Assembly (NCBI GenBank): GCA_018304985.1
Contig: JAGVWP010000042.1
Location: 1-32,158 of the forward strand
Direction: 5' to 3'
Source of the DNA: Candidatus Pacearchaeota archaeon
Lineage (GTDB): Archaea > Nanobdellota > Nanobdellia > Pacearchaeales > GW2011-AR1
DNA length: 32,158 nt
The stretch's first letter is position 1. Each line of letters begins with the position of its first letter. The notes under the pieces are model-generated. The model worked only from the letters and a program-made list of their open reading frames with translations, searched no databases and had not been told where the DNA came from. This document shows, in pieces, positions 17,484 through 26,321 of this stretch. The position numbers were made by a program, and so were the translations under genes.

Positions 17484-18086
17484 ATGATTGATATTAATAT
17501 TATGCAAAAATCCAACTTATTCATATTTGTATTTACTTTCATTCTTATCGTAAATAATGTAAGTGCTTCTGCATTAGTAGGTCCCTCTTGCCAAGTTACT
17601 GCTGAAGTCATTAAAATTGGTAGTGAAACAAGACAATTAGATTCCGGAAGAGAATATGAAAGTCATTACTTAAATTTAAAAATTTTAAATGTTGATAATA
17701 GTGATAATTGCCCTGTTCGAGAGAATCAAGTATACAAGGCTATTGATAATTATTATGCTGCGGATAACTATCCAGCAAGTTTCAAAATAGGCGATAAAAT
17801 CAAAGCAGGTATAGAGCAGGGTTCCAGTATGAGCCCTTCAGGAGCTGTTAGTTTTTTACAATGGTCGGATGTCGCTTATGAGAACGGAACATCCATTAGA
17901 TACAAACTCGGAACGGTAACGGACCTTCAAAGTGATAGTGATCCTATTCCTATTGATACTTCCAATGATGCCCCACAGAAAGAAGGCCAAGATACTACCA
18001 TTAACTATTTTTATTTTATAGTTCCAATTTTAATTATAGTTGGATTTTTGCTTTACTGGTTCTTACGCAAACGCTCGGCACCTTAA
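17484..18086 (+). CDS. Secreted/membrane-anchored protein of unknown function
   Basis: Signal-peptide-like N-terminus (LFIFVFTFILIVNNVSASA) and C-terminal TM (FYFIVPILIIVGFLLYWFLRKR). Confidence 0.65.
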   Translation: MIDINIMQKSNLFIFVFTFILIVNNVSASALVGPSCQVTAEVIKIGSETRQLDSGREYESHYLNLKILNVDNSDNCPVRENQVYKAIDNYYAADNYPASFKIGDKIKAGIEQGSSMSPSGAVSFLQWSDVAYENGTSIRYKLGTVTDLQSDSDPIPIDTSNDAPQKEGQDTTINYFYFIVPILIIVGFLLYWFLRKRSAP

Positions 18087-18087
18087 A
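18073..18087. repeat. Right arm of 15-bp inverted repeat GCTCGGCACCTTAAA
   Basis: Pairs with 17444-17458; overlaps the 3' end of the CDS. Confidence 0.7.
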
Positions 18088-18221
18088 CTCTGAAATTTCC
18101 CTTCGGGACGTTGCACTAAAAATCAACCACTCCAAGTATTCGTGGGCAACTAACAGCGATTTACCAATTCTGAAATAGAAAAATTTAAATAGTACATTAA
18201 ATGAACAATAATGTATGAAAA

Positions 18222-18845
18222 ATGAACAATAATATCCTTAATTTGTTTGGAAGGGGAAGGGAAAAAATATTGGAGTGCTTTTATAGAATTAGGAATAAAG
18301 AGATTTATTTTAGTGAGATACTTAGAGAAACAAAGTTAACCCAAAATACCACTCTAAAACATCTTGCTAATCTGCAGAAACTTGGTCTTATTATTTCTAC
18401 AAAAAAAATCGGAAACACTTTTTATAAAGTAAATCCTAAAAATCCTATGATTTATGCTATTTTATCTTATTTTGACTATAAAAAATTAAATGAGCTTCCA
18501 TCTGAAAGAAAAAGAGCAATAAATGAATTTTTGAATAAGATTAAAATTAAGCCTTTAATTGCACTAATTTTTGGTTCAACTGCGAAAGGAACATTTGGAA
18601 AAGAAAGTGATATAGACTTGCTTTTGATTTATAATAAAAAAGAATCAGAAGACTTAAAATTAAAGAAAGACATCGAAGCAACAACGGGAGTAAAAATACA
18701 AACATTCATAATTAAGTTTAATTATTTTAAAGAACAATTAATAAAAGAAGAAGATAGTGTTGTAACCCACGCAATAAAAACAGGATTTCCTATAACTGGA
18801 AATGACAAATTTTACAAAATTGTTTTAAACTTTAAAGAAATTTAA
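18222..18845 (+). CDS. HTH-fused MNT-type nucleotidyltransferase (antitoxin)
   Basis: N-terminal winged-HTH-like region; LIFGSTAKGTFGKESDIDLLLIY is the minimal nucleotidyltransferase GSxxxG...SDxDL motif. Confidence 0.8.
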   Translation: MNNNILNLFGRGREKILECFYRIRNKEIYFSEILRETKLTQNTTLKHLANLQKLGLIISTKKIGNTFYKVNPKNPMIYAILSYFDYKKLNELPSERKRAINEFLNKIKIKPLIALIFGSTAKGTFGKESDIDLLLIYNKKESEDLKLKKDIEATTGVKIQTFIIKFNYFKEQLIKEEDSVVTHAIKTGFPITGNDKFYKIVLNFKEI

Positions 18846-18846
18846 A

Positions 18847-19353
18847 ATGGATAAAAAGATTTGGGAAATATGGATTGATAATGAAGAAATAAGGCAAAAA
18901 GATTTTGAGAGATATCTTAAATCTAAAAAGATTAAAGCTGAAACAGAAATAAAAGAGCTTGTTCAAGGTCATATAAATAAAGCAAATCATAACTTAAAAT
19001 TTGTTAAAGCAACTTTGGAGCTGAAAGAGTTTAATGATTGGGCAATAGTAAGCGCTTACTATTCCATTTATCACGCTTCTCTTGCTTTATGCGCATTAAA
19101 GGGTTATTCAACAAAAGACCATTTAGCAACTCTTCTTATTTTAATTAAGGATTTTTATCAAAAACAGCTGAATAAAGAAGAAATAGAAATGGTTAGTAAA
19201 ATTACGATAGAAAAAGAAGAAGTACTTTATTATATTGAAGCTAAAGCAGAAAGGAAAAAGGCAAGCTATTCAACTGAAATTATCTTTGATGGAAAAGAAG
19301 CGGAAGACATCCAAAAGAAAGCAATAAATTTTATAAATAGGTTAAAGAGATAA
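18847..19353 (+). CDS. HEPN-domain protein, probable toxin partner
   Basis: HINKANHNLKFVKATLELKEFNDWAIVSAYYSIYHASLALCALKGYSTKDH; starts 1 nt after the MNT stop. Confidence 0.75.
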   Translation: MDKKIWEIWIDNEEIRQKDFERYLKSKKIKAETEIKELVQGHINKANHNLKFVKATLELKEFNDWAIVSAYYSIYHASLALCALKGYSTKDHLATLLILIKDFYQKQLNKEEIEMVSKITIEKEEVLYYIEAKAERKKASYSTEIIFDGKEAEDIQKKAINFINRLKR

Positions 19354-19439
19354 TTGATTTTACTTCCCAATAAAACTATGTTAATTTTTGTTTTTTAAAT
19401 CCACCGAAATTCTTTTAAAAACCAAAACATATAGAATAA

Positions 19440-20040
19440 ATGCCAACTAACTTATCTTACTGGATCAATCTTTATAAAACTTTTAAAAAAGATTCAATTT
19501 GCCTGGATATTGAAGTAACTGATTTTGGAGGTCCAATTTCGCTTATAGGTATTTATACTCCAAAACCAGGTTTAATTGAATGCCAAACATTCATAAGAGG
19601 TAAAAATCTTGAAAAGGATAATATACAGGCCATATTTAGTAACGCTAAGTTAATTATTACTTTTAATGGTTGGAGTTTTGATATTCCAAAAATAAAGGAA
19701 GAATTCCCAGGTTTAATTCCAGATAATCTAAAAATTTTGGATTTGCATTTATTTGCTAAAGCTCTTGATATGCCACATAGTTTAAGGACTCTAGAGAATA
19801 CTTTTGGAATAGAAAGATTAACTAAAGATTCTGAAAGAAAGGGAATTGCTATTAAATTATGGAATCAGCATTTAAGGGAGAGTACTGCTTCTTTAAAAAA
19901 TTAATTGATTATAATACACTCAGGATACAATTAATCTGTATTTTTTGGCTGAGAAGTTAATAGCCTTGGCTGATTCAAAAGATAATAAAACAGGTAAAAT
20001 AAATACAAATAAGTACAAATTTACTTCAAGAAGGTCTTAA
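19440..20040 (+). pseudogene. YprB-like RNase H-fold 3'-5' exonuclease, C-terminus frameshifted
   Basis: CLDIEVTDFGGPISLIGIY, LITFNGWSFDIPKI, LDLHLFAKAL; intact ORF ends 19904 but another frame continues NLYFLAEKLIALADSKDNKTGKINTNKYKFTSRRS to 20040. Confidence 0.6.
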
Positions 20041-20089
20041 GTAACCAAGTCATTGATTTTTAGTAGTTATTAATAAGTATTCCCTTAGC

Positions 20090-20566
20090 TTGAATAATGT
20101 TTTTAAATTAAGATTCTTATTAATAACTATGGAGTATTATAAAGAGGTAGTTGAACAAGAAAATCTTAATATACAATATAAAGAAAAATTAGATTGCCAT
20201 TATTTTGATATTAACGGACACTTAACCCCTTTTAATTCTGACTTGTTATGGAAGAATTTATGCAGACATAATATTATAGAATGTGAGGAGCGCGATCCCG
20301 GAGAAGGATTATCCTATATGATAAAATATATTACAAGCAAACTTTTCAGAAAATCTAAAAAAAATATAGATAAAAAGGTTATTTTAGATTTTCAAGACGC
20401 GATTTTTGATGGAGTTTGTGCAGTTGCTATTTCACTGCAAGCCAGAAAGAAAGTTGATTCTCAGCTGGAAATCTGGGCAAATGAGCGCGTGATAAAAACC
20501 TTTGATCTCTATAAAACTAAAGGGTTATTTAATATTATAAGCGATAGTTCTGTTATGGTTCATTAA
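20090..20566 (+). CDS. Hypothetical protein
   Basis: 158-aa ORF; start may be the internal MEYYKEV Met. Confidence 0.5.
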   Translation: MNNVFKLRFLLITMEYYKEVVEQENLNIQYKEKLDCHYFDINGHLTPFNSDLLWKNLCRHNIIECEERDPGEGLSYMIKYITSKLFRKSKKNIDKKVILDFQDAIFDGVCAVAISLQARKKVDSQLEIWANERVIKTFDLYKTKGLFNIISDSSVMVH

Positions 20567-20887
20567 TATTTATTTTTATTAAAAAGTTATAAAATAAATA
20601 AAGAGTTGGTGGATTAAGTATGAAAAATCAGGCAAGGATGAATTTTGAAAACGATAATGTTAAGTTAACATTACTTAATAATAAATTATTTTTAAAAGCT
20701 GAAACATATAAAATTAAGTTGTTTGTTAAATTCAAAATTAAATGAATATATCGTTGCTATTTCTAAAATTAATATAATCTGCAATCTATGATTATTCTGG
20801 ATTAATCTATCCCGTTCATTGAAAAATAAGTATATCCTGATAAGTGGACAATACATTATCTGGTTAAATTGATAATATTAGTTGTCT

Positions 20888-21505
20888 TTAAATCTCAATA
20901 ATCTTTCCCTCTCTCCCAACATTAATCACTTTTGTCTTGCCAATATATTCTTCAAATCCATGCGCTTCATGAATATGGCTATGCAGTAAAATATCAGGCC
21001 TGAATTTTTCAATTGCTTTTGCAATTGACTTTGATCCAGGAATACCAGAAAACTCTGATTTTGAACCAGCAGGATGCATATGAGTTATCATTATTTTTTT
21101 CTCAATTCCTTTTAAGCTTAAATGTGCTTTTTCAAGTGTTTTAAGGATTTCACTATCTGAAATATCTCCAGGGCCAGGCCCTCTTGCTCCTCCTGCTCCA
21201 AAAATACCAATATTTTCATACTGAACAGAATATCCATGTATATTCCTCACACCATAAACTGTTGCAAGAAAATCGGCTGTTGCAAAAGAATCCCAGTTTC
21301 CCGGTATGATTAAGACTTTTTTTCTTTTTTCTGTAAATGGCTTGATAAGATCTTTCGTTTCAGTCCAGCCTGTTAAATCTCCAGTAAGTATGACTAAATC
21401 AACATTTTCTTTCTCAGCTTTTTCAGCCAGTTTTCTTGTAAGCTTAGAATCTCCATGTATATCTCCGGCTGCCAATATTCTAAATTTTTTTGATTTTCCT
21501 GCCAT
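20888..21505 (-). CDS. Calcineurin-like metallophosphoesterase
   Basis: AAGDIHGD, LTGDLT, IPGNWD, THMHP, HSHIHE. Confidence 0.88.
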   Translation of the reverse strand: MAGKSKKFRILAAGDIHGDSKLTRKLAEKAEKENVDLVILTGDLTGWTETKDLIKPFTEKRKKVLIIPGNWDSFATADFLATVYGVRNIHGYSVQYENIGIFGAGGARGPGPGDISDSEILKTLEKAHLSLKGIEKKIMITHMHPAGSKSEFSGIPGSKSIAKAIEKFRPDILLHSHIHEAHGFEEYIGKTKVINVGREGKIIEI

Positions 21506-21551
21506 TTATCTTAAAGAAAAGGTTTATTAATAAAATTTTGCTTTTACAAAT

Positions 21552-22103
21552 ATGAATAAAAAAGCAAAAGCTGTTCTAATTATCTCTGCAATAATTATAA
21601 TTGTAATTATTTTAATTGCATTAGTGCTGGTTTACTACTTTAACAAGAATGAATCAAATAAAACAACAAATAATATCCCTCAGCAAAAATTCTGGAACGC
21701 TACAACTCTCACATCATTAAGCGTCAATGAAAGCGTTATTAATTATATTTTGTATTCTTTAGAAGCAAATAAGCTCCATAACCCGCCATTAAGCCCGAGC
21801 ACACCAAAAATAGAAGTTTTGGTGGACAATGAACAGTTTAATTCAGAAATAATAAAAGGAAGAATAATAACAAAAAAAGGCAGCATTAATAGGAAAGACA
21901 TAAAAATCCACATGTCAAGGCAGGCAGTTATTAATTTCCTTAATTCTTCCAATTCAATATCTGCCATTGAAAGCTCTATTTCATCAGGAGACACAAGGCT
22001 TGAAATTGTTGCCAGCTATCCCACGCTATTTGCCAAAGGCTATCTTTCGCTTTACAAAAAGTTTACGGGAAAAGACCTTGAAGAAAAAGATATTGCAGAA
22101 TAA
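21552..22103 (+). CDS. Membrane-anchored hypothetical protein
   Basis: Single N-terminal TM (AVLIISAIIIIVIILIALVLVYYF) then soluble domain. Confidence 0.6.
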   Translation: MNKKAKAVLIISAIIIIVIILIALVLVYYFNKNESNKTTNNIPQQKFWNATTLTSLSVNESVINYILYSLEANKLHNPPLSPSTPKIEVLVDNEQFNSEIIKGRIITKKGSINRKDIKIHMSRQAVINFLNSSNSISAIESSISSGDTRLEIVASYPTLFAKGYLSLYKKFTGKDLEEKDIAE

Positions 22104-22326
22104 TTCATAGTATATAACTTATAGGGATATTAACTGAAAGTTTATAAATATAATAGAAGGGATATTGAATAAAGCAGGGAGGGATATTGTGGTATTTCAT
22201 CATGGTTGCAGGACCTTATATAACCTAAAGGTCGCTGGTGGTTTTTATTCTTGAATCAATACAACATCAAATTTTTCTATGTGAAAAATTTAGCCTTATT
22301 TATTATATATTTAAATTAATTTAATG
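22104..22326. repeat. Dispersed intergenic repeat, copy B
   Basis: Shares both ends and the hairpin (22269-22291) with copy A; differs in the middle. Confidence 0.65.
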
Positions 22327-22478
22327 GCAGTCATAACTATGAGCGAAGCGAATTAAATTTTTATATTACCATTTTATAATTCCGAATAATCATTTTTACT
22401 CTCTGATTTAGTAGTGAAGATTTTAATTTTTTTGGCTTTTTAAACCACGAAAAATTTAAAAAGCCCTTATCTATACCA

Positions 22479-22498
22479 CTATATAGCCCGATATATAG
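22479..22498. promoter_or_regulatory. Inverted repeat CTATATA-GCCCGA-TATATAG, candidate operator
   Basis: Perfect 7-bp arms 45 bp upstream of a small wHTH gene. Confidence 0.45.
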
Positions 22499-22542
22499 GT
22501 TAAATCATATATATCCCAATATAAACAAAAATAAAGACAAAA

Positions 22543-22809
22543 ATGAAAGACAACTTTGATATCTTTTTTAGGCGAAAACCAGCATTGATGATGATCGCCT
22601 TAAGAAAGCTTGCTAGAGTCAGATACGGATCTGTTCTTGCAAAAGAGGTGGACTGCACTTATAGCCATGCAGTTAAAATTCTGCAGACTTTGGAGGAACT
22701 TGGATTAGTGACTTTTGAGAAAAAGGGGCGAATAAAACTGATAAAGTTGACTAAAAAAGGAATGGAAGTTGCAGATAATATCGGAAATATTAAGCAGGTA
22801 GTTGCTTAA
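22543..22809 (+). CDS. Small winged-HTH transcriptional regulator
   Basis: VRYGSVLAKEVDCTYSHAVKILQTLEELGLVTFEKKGRIKLIKLTKKG. Confidence 0.75.
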   Translation: MKDNFDIFFRRKPALMMIALRKLARVRYGSVLAKEVDCTYSHAVKILQTLEELGLVTFEKKGRIKLIKLTKKGMEVADNIGNIKQVVA

Positions 22810-22935
22810 TCTTAGATCTGTATGTGATTAAAATATATGAATGGTTTATTTTAAAGAGGTTTTTTCTTTTTTATTATTTATTTTATTATTCTCCATAATC
22901 AAAATACTTATAAATACAAAAATTCTAAATTATTC

Positions 22936-23349
22936 ATGGATTGTGATTATTTAGGTATATTGGGGAGAAAAATAAATGCAGAATTATGTGAAAGTGACTT
23001 ATTGGCCGTTAAAGGTGTTTTAGATGAAGTCAAGCGTGAAATATTCAAAGATATTTCTAAACTTGCAGGTAAAGAGGGAAGAAAAAAACTTACTGTTGAT
23101 TATGAAGGGTTGTATTCTATGGATAGAAACTTTATTAGATCATCAAAAAGCCTTGTTTTTAGGGTTGGCCTAATTCCAAATCTTTCAAGTAAAGAAAGGA
23201 TTAGTATTGAGAATTATGCTAATGATTGCCCATTTAATGTAGAGGTTTATGATTTAAAATCTGCCAGAGAAGATCATAGTAGTATTTCAAAAAAACAAAA
23301 TAGAAGATCGGCTTTAGGTAGATATAAAGTTGTAAATTATGCTTATTAA
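22936..23349 (+). CDS. Hypothetical protein
   Basis: 137-aa ORF, no recognised domain. Confidence 0.5.
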   Translation: MDCDYLGILGRKINAELCESDLLAVKGVLDEVKREIFKDISKLAGKEGRKKLTVDYEGLYSMDRNFIRSSKSLVFRVGLIPNLSSKERISIENYANDCPFNVEVYDLKSAREDHSSISKKQNRRSALGRYKVVNYAY

Positions 23350-23364
23350 AATTTTAAATAAAAG

Positions 23365-23519
23365 TGGACCCGAGGGGATTTGAACCCCCGACACCTGGAT
23401 TTCTCTGTTTTTCTTCCTTCTTTTAAGGAGATGTCCCTTAAAGGAGAGTTCATAAAGAGAACCATTGGTTCTTTTTATTATTAAGAGTCCAGTGCTCTGC
23501 CAAGCTGAGCTACGGATCC
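23365..23519 (-). tRNA. tRNA-Lys(CTT) with ~81-nt intron at position 37/38
   Basis: Exons 23482-23519 and 23365-23400: GGATCCG acceptor, D arm GCTCAG..., CTGGA-CTCTTAA-TCCAG, T arm, CGGGTCC-A; intron 23401-23481. Confidence 0.9.
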
Positions 23520-23570
23520 GTATAAATTTTAACTTTAGAATACTTATAAATATAATGTTTTATCTGAGTT

Positions 23571-24227
23571 TTATTTAAAAAATTCCCACACAATGCTTTT
23601 TTCTCCAGGATAAGTAACTAGCATTTGACATCTATTAATTAATTTATAACCATCAGCAATCTTACTATCTAGCTCTTTTTTAGAATCTGCTTTAAACACA
23701 ATTTTCTTATTGTCTTTTTCTAAAATATACTCATTGCATTTATACTCTCTTTCTTTGCATGTTAGTTTCCTAGAGAGTAATCCTATACCTTCGTTAGTAA
23801 CACATAATCCGGAGAAACCAATAATTTCCAAATTAGGATTTTTTATTCTTAATTTGCCTATAATTTTTGATAAATCAATTAAAAAAGTTTTATGAAATTC
23901 TTTTATAGATTTGTCTAATTTTTCTATATGATAAACATGTATTCCAATTTCTTTATCTTTTGAATTATCAAATATTGTTTCTGAATTCAAATCTGATTCA
24001 GCAAGCTCTCCATTTATTAATCTTTTCCATGCTTTGGCATTAAGTGGTATTGCAATGCCTAAACCAACTATTTTCCCTTTTTCTCGGTAAACCATCCCAA
24101 ATTCGGGATTTCTTTGATACCATTGGTCTAAAACTCTAGGAGTTACTGGAGAATCAGTAGGATATACTTTCTTGTCTAATTCTAATAAAACCCTATAGTT
24201 TTCTTTTCTAATTGTTTTTAATTCCAT
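23571..24227 (-). CDS. GNAT-like acetyltransferase
   Basis: VYPTDSPVTPRVLDQWYQRNPEFGMVYREKGKIVGLGIAIPL. Confidence 0.55.
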   Translation of the reverse strand: MELKTIRKENYRVLLELDKKVYPTDSPVTPRVLDQWYQRNPEFGMVYREKGKIVGLGIAIPLNAKAWKRLINGELAESDLNSETIFDNSKDKEIGIHVYHIEKLDKSIKEFHKTFLIDLSKIIGKLRIKNPNLEIIGFSGLCVTNEGIGLLSRKLTCKEREYKCNEYILEKDNKKIVFKADSKKELDSKIADGYKLINRCQMLVTYPGEKSIVWEFFK

Positions 24228-24277
24228 AATTTTTCTAAGAAGAAGCTGTTTAAAAAGATATTCTATATAAGAAATTA

Positions 24278-24670
24278 TTATAATCTTTCTAAATACCTTC
24301 TTCCTCTACCCTCAACAGGTTCTTCTCGTTCTGCATTCCACCTATCTGCAGGTATGCCTAAAAATGGAAGGTCATGACCATCTAATCTTCTCAATTTTGA
24401 TGATGTTTCTTCTCCAATGCTAAAAGTATCTAAATCAAGACAAATTTTATCTCCACCTTCTGAATCTCTCATATTAGGATATTTCCCCTCATATTCCGCC
24501 ATTAACAAATCTCCATTATCTTTAGTCATAAGAACAATTTTTCCATAAGCCTCAAAATCAACAGAGAGTCTAGTGCCTGTTACATCTTCATCTAAATTAA
24601 TAATTTTTCCTAATTCTAAATATAAACCCATTTCAGACGATAGGGTTTGAACAGCACTTGTTAAATCCAT
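24278..24670 (-). CDS. Hypothetical protein
   Basis: 130-aa ORF, no recognised domain. Confidence 0.5.
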   Translation of the reverse strand: MDLTSAVQTLSSEMGLYLELGKIINLDEDVTGTRLSVDFEAYGKIVLMTKDNGDLLMAEYEGKYPNMRDSEGGDKICLDLDTFSIGEETSSKLRRLDGHDLPFLGIPADRWNAEREEPVEGRGRRYLERL

Positions 24671-24780
24671 TTTTTCTATAATTATTTGATATTTTTAAAG
24701 ATTTATATTCAAGAATTCTTAAGCATACTCATCAATTCTTACTTGTATTCCAGTCAAGTAACTAGGAAGCATGCTTATCT

Positions 24781-25701
24781 CTACTCTAAAATGTTAAAAC
24801 TCTTTAGATTTTCTTTAAGAATATTTATACAAAACTCTAAAATTGGCCCGTAATTTTCATCATTTGCCCGCCTGACTACTTTAAGATAATCTGCTCTTTG
24901 TTTCATATAAATATTTATCCAGGGATATTTTTTCTTTTTTAAAAGAAAATTCATTATTAATCTTGAAGTTCTCCCATTGCCATCAATAAATGGGTGTATA
25001 GAAACAAATTTAATAGAGAAAATTATTGCCATTTCAAATGGGTGCATTTTACTTTTGTTAATTTTATACCAATAAACAAGATTTTTTACTAATTGGGGAA
25101 CTTTTGATGCATCAGGAAAATTAACATCGCTTTTAAATATCCTTACAGATGTTTCTCTGTATCTGCCTGCAAATTTTTCAGATATATCTTTTAATATTAT
25201 GGCATGGAGCTTTAATATAAATAATTCATCTAAATCTCCTTTATAGTTATTGATAAAGTTTATAGCTAACTTATGGTTTTTTGCCTCATTAATCTCTCTT
25301 ATGGTTTTATCTTTTGGGACTAAACCCTCATTTAATATTAAGTTAGTATCTTCCAAGGAAAGAGAGCTACCTTCTATTGCATTGCTGTTATATGTAAGTT
25401 CTGTAAAAAAAGTTTCTTCAAATTTCTCAAATTCTTCCTTATTTAAAGAGCTTATTTTTTTATTATATGCTTGTTTAAGCTTTTCAATTTCTAAAAGTTG
25501 TCCCTTTGTCAGATTTTTAGAGTTAATATTACTAATCACTTCTATTTCAAATTCTTTTTTTAATTTGTCTATTTCTTGTTTGGAAATATTGCCTATCCTT
25601 ATGAATTTGCTTTTTTTTACTATTTCACCATTTTCTCTTTTAGTGAAAACAAGATAATTCTGCTTCTTTCCGTTTACTTCTCTTATTTCATGATATACCA
25701 T
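24781..25701 (-). CDS. Fic family protein
   Basis: HPFIDGNGRTSRL Fic motif; N-terminal SNAIEG matches the [S/T]xxxE[G/N] inhibitory motif. Confidence 0.9.
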   Translation of the reverse strand: MVYHEIREVNGKKQNYLVFTKRENGEIVKKSKFIRIGNISKQEIDKLKKEFEIEVISNINSKNLTKGQLLEIEKLKQAYNKKISSLNKEEFEKFEETFFTELTYNSNAIEGSSLSLEDTNLILNEGLVPKDKTIREINEAKNHKLAINFINNYKGDLDELFILKLHAIILKDISEKFAGRYRETSVRIFKSDVNFPDASKVPQLVKNLVYWYKINKSKMHPFEMAIIFSIKFVSIHPFIDGNGRTSRLIMNFLLKKKKYPWINIYMKQRADYLKVVRRANDENYGPILEFCINILKENLKSFNILE

Positions 25702-25833
25702 ATCTATTTATATGGGCACATATTTATAAATGTTCGTATTTGTACCCATATAGAATTTTAAGAGGAAGCTTCATAAAAGAAATCTTGGCTATTAAAAGGA
25801 AGTTATTATAGAAGAAACCGTAGGTGTCTTAGA

Positions 25834-26175
25834 TTATTTATACTCTCGCCAAGTATGCTTGCACTTTGTGCATCTAAAGAAACGAGTTTCAGCTTCGTCT
25901 CCTGATCTTGTTTGAGAAGTCCAGAAATATGCTTCAGTATGCTTGCACTTTGGGCAATTGCCAGCAACAATGGGAAAAATATCAGTGTCTTTTTCTTTTA
26001 CAACCCCAATTTCTCTTGCAGTCTCTATTTTCTCTTTAGATTCTATTTTAACCTTGCTTTTCACAGCATAGCCACATCTGACACATCCGAAATTTTTTCT
26101 TTTCTCTTCCAACACAGATCCGCATTTTGGACAGAACTCCATATTTTTCCTCTTATTACAATTCTGATTTAGCAA
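25834..26175 (-). CDS. Transcription factor S (TFIIS/RPB9-like)
   Basis: Two zinc ribbons FCPKCGSVL...CVRCGY and CPKCKHTEAYFWTSQTRSGDEAETRFFRCTKCKHTWREY; likely start is the internal MEFCPKCG. Confidence 0.88.
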   Translation of the reverse strand: MLNQNCNKRKNMEFCPKCGSVLEEKRKNFGCVRCGYAVKSKVKIESKEKIETAREIGVVKEKDTDIFPIVAGNCPKCKHTEAYFWTSQTRSGDEAETRFFRCTKCKHTWREYK

Positions 26176-26321
26176 GTCATGCTTTTTAAAACTTTCTTAT
26201 TGAGTTTTGCTTATAAGCCTGTTTTTAGGAAAAATATTGATAATCTCCCTTTTACATAAATAATAAGTATTTACATATATAATAGTAATATTTATAAGTA
26301 GATATACACACATAATAAGTA

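Noticed and set aside
20620-20745. 41-aa ORF MKNQARMNFENDNVKL... and its AATCAGGCAAGGATG match to the intergenic repeat
   Set aside because: Too short and low complexity; the match is short and may be chance.
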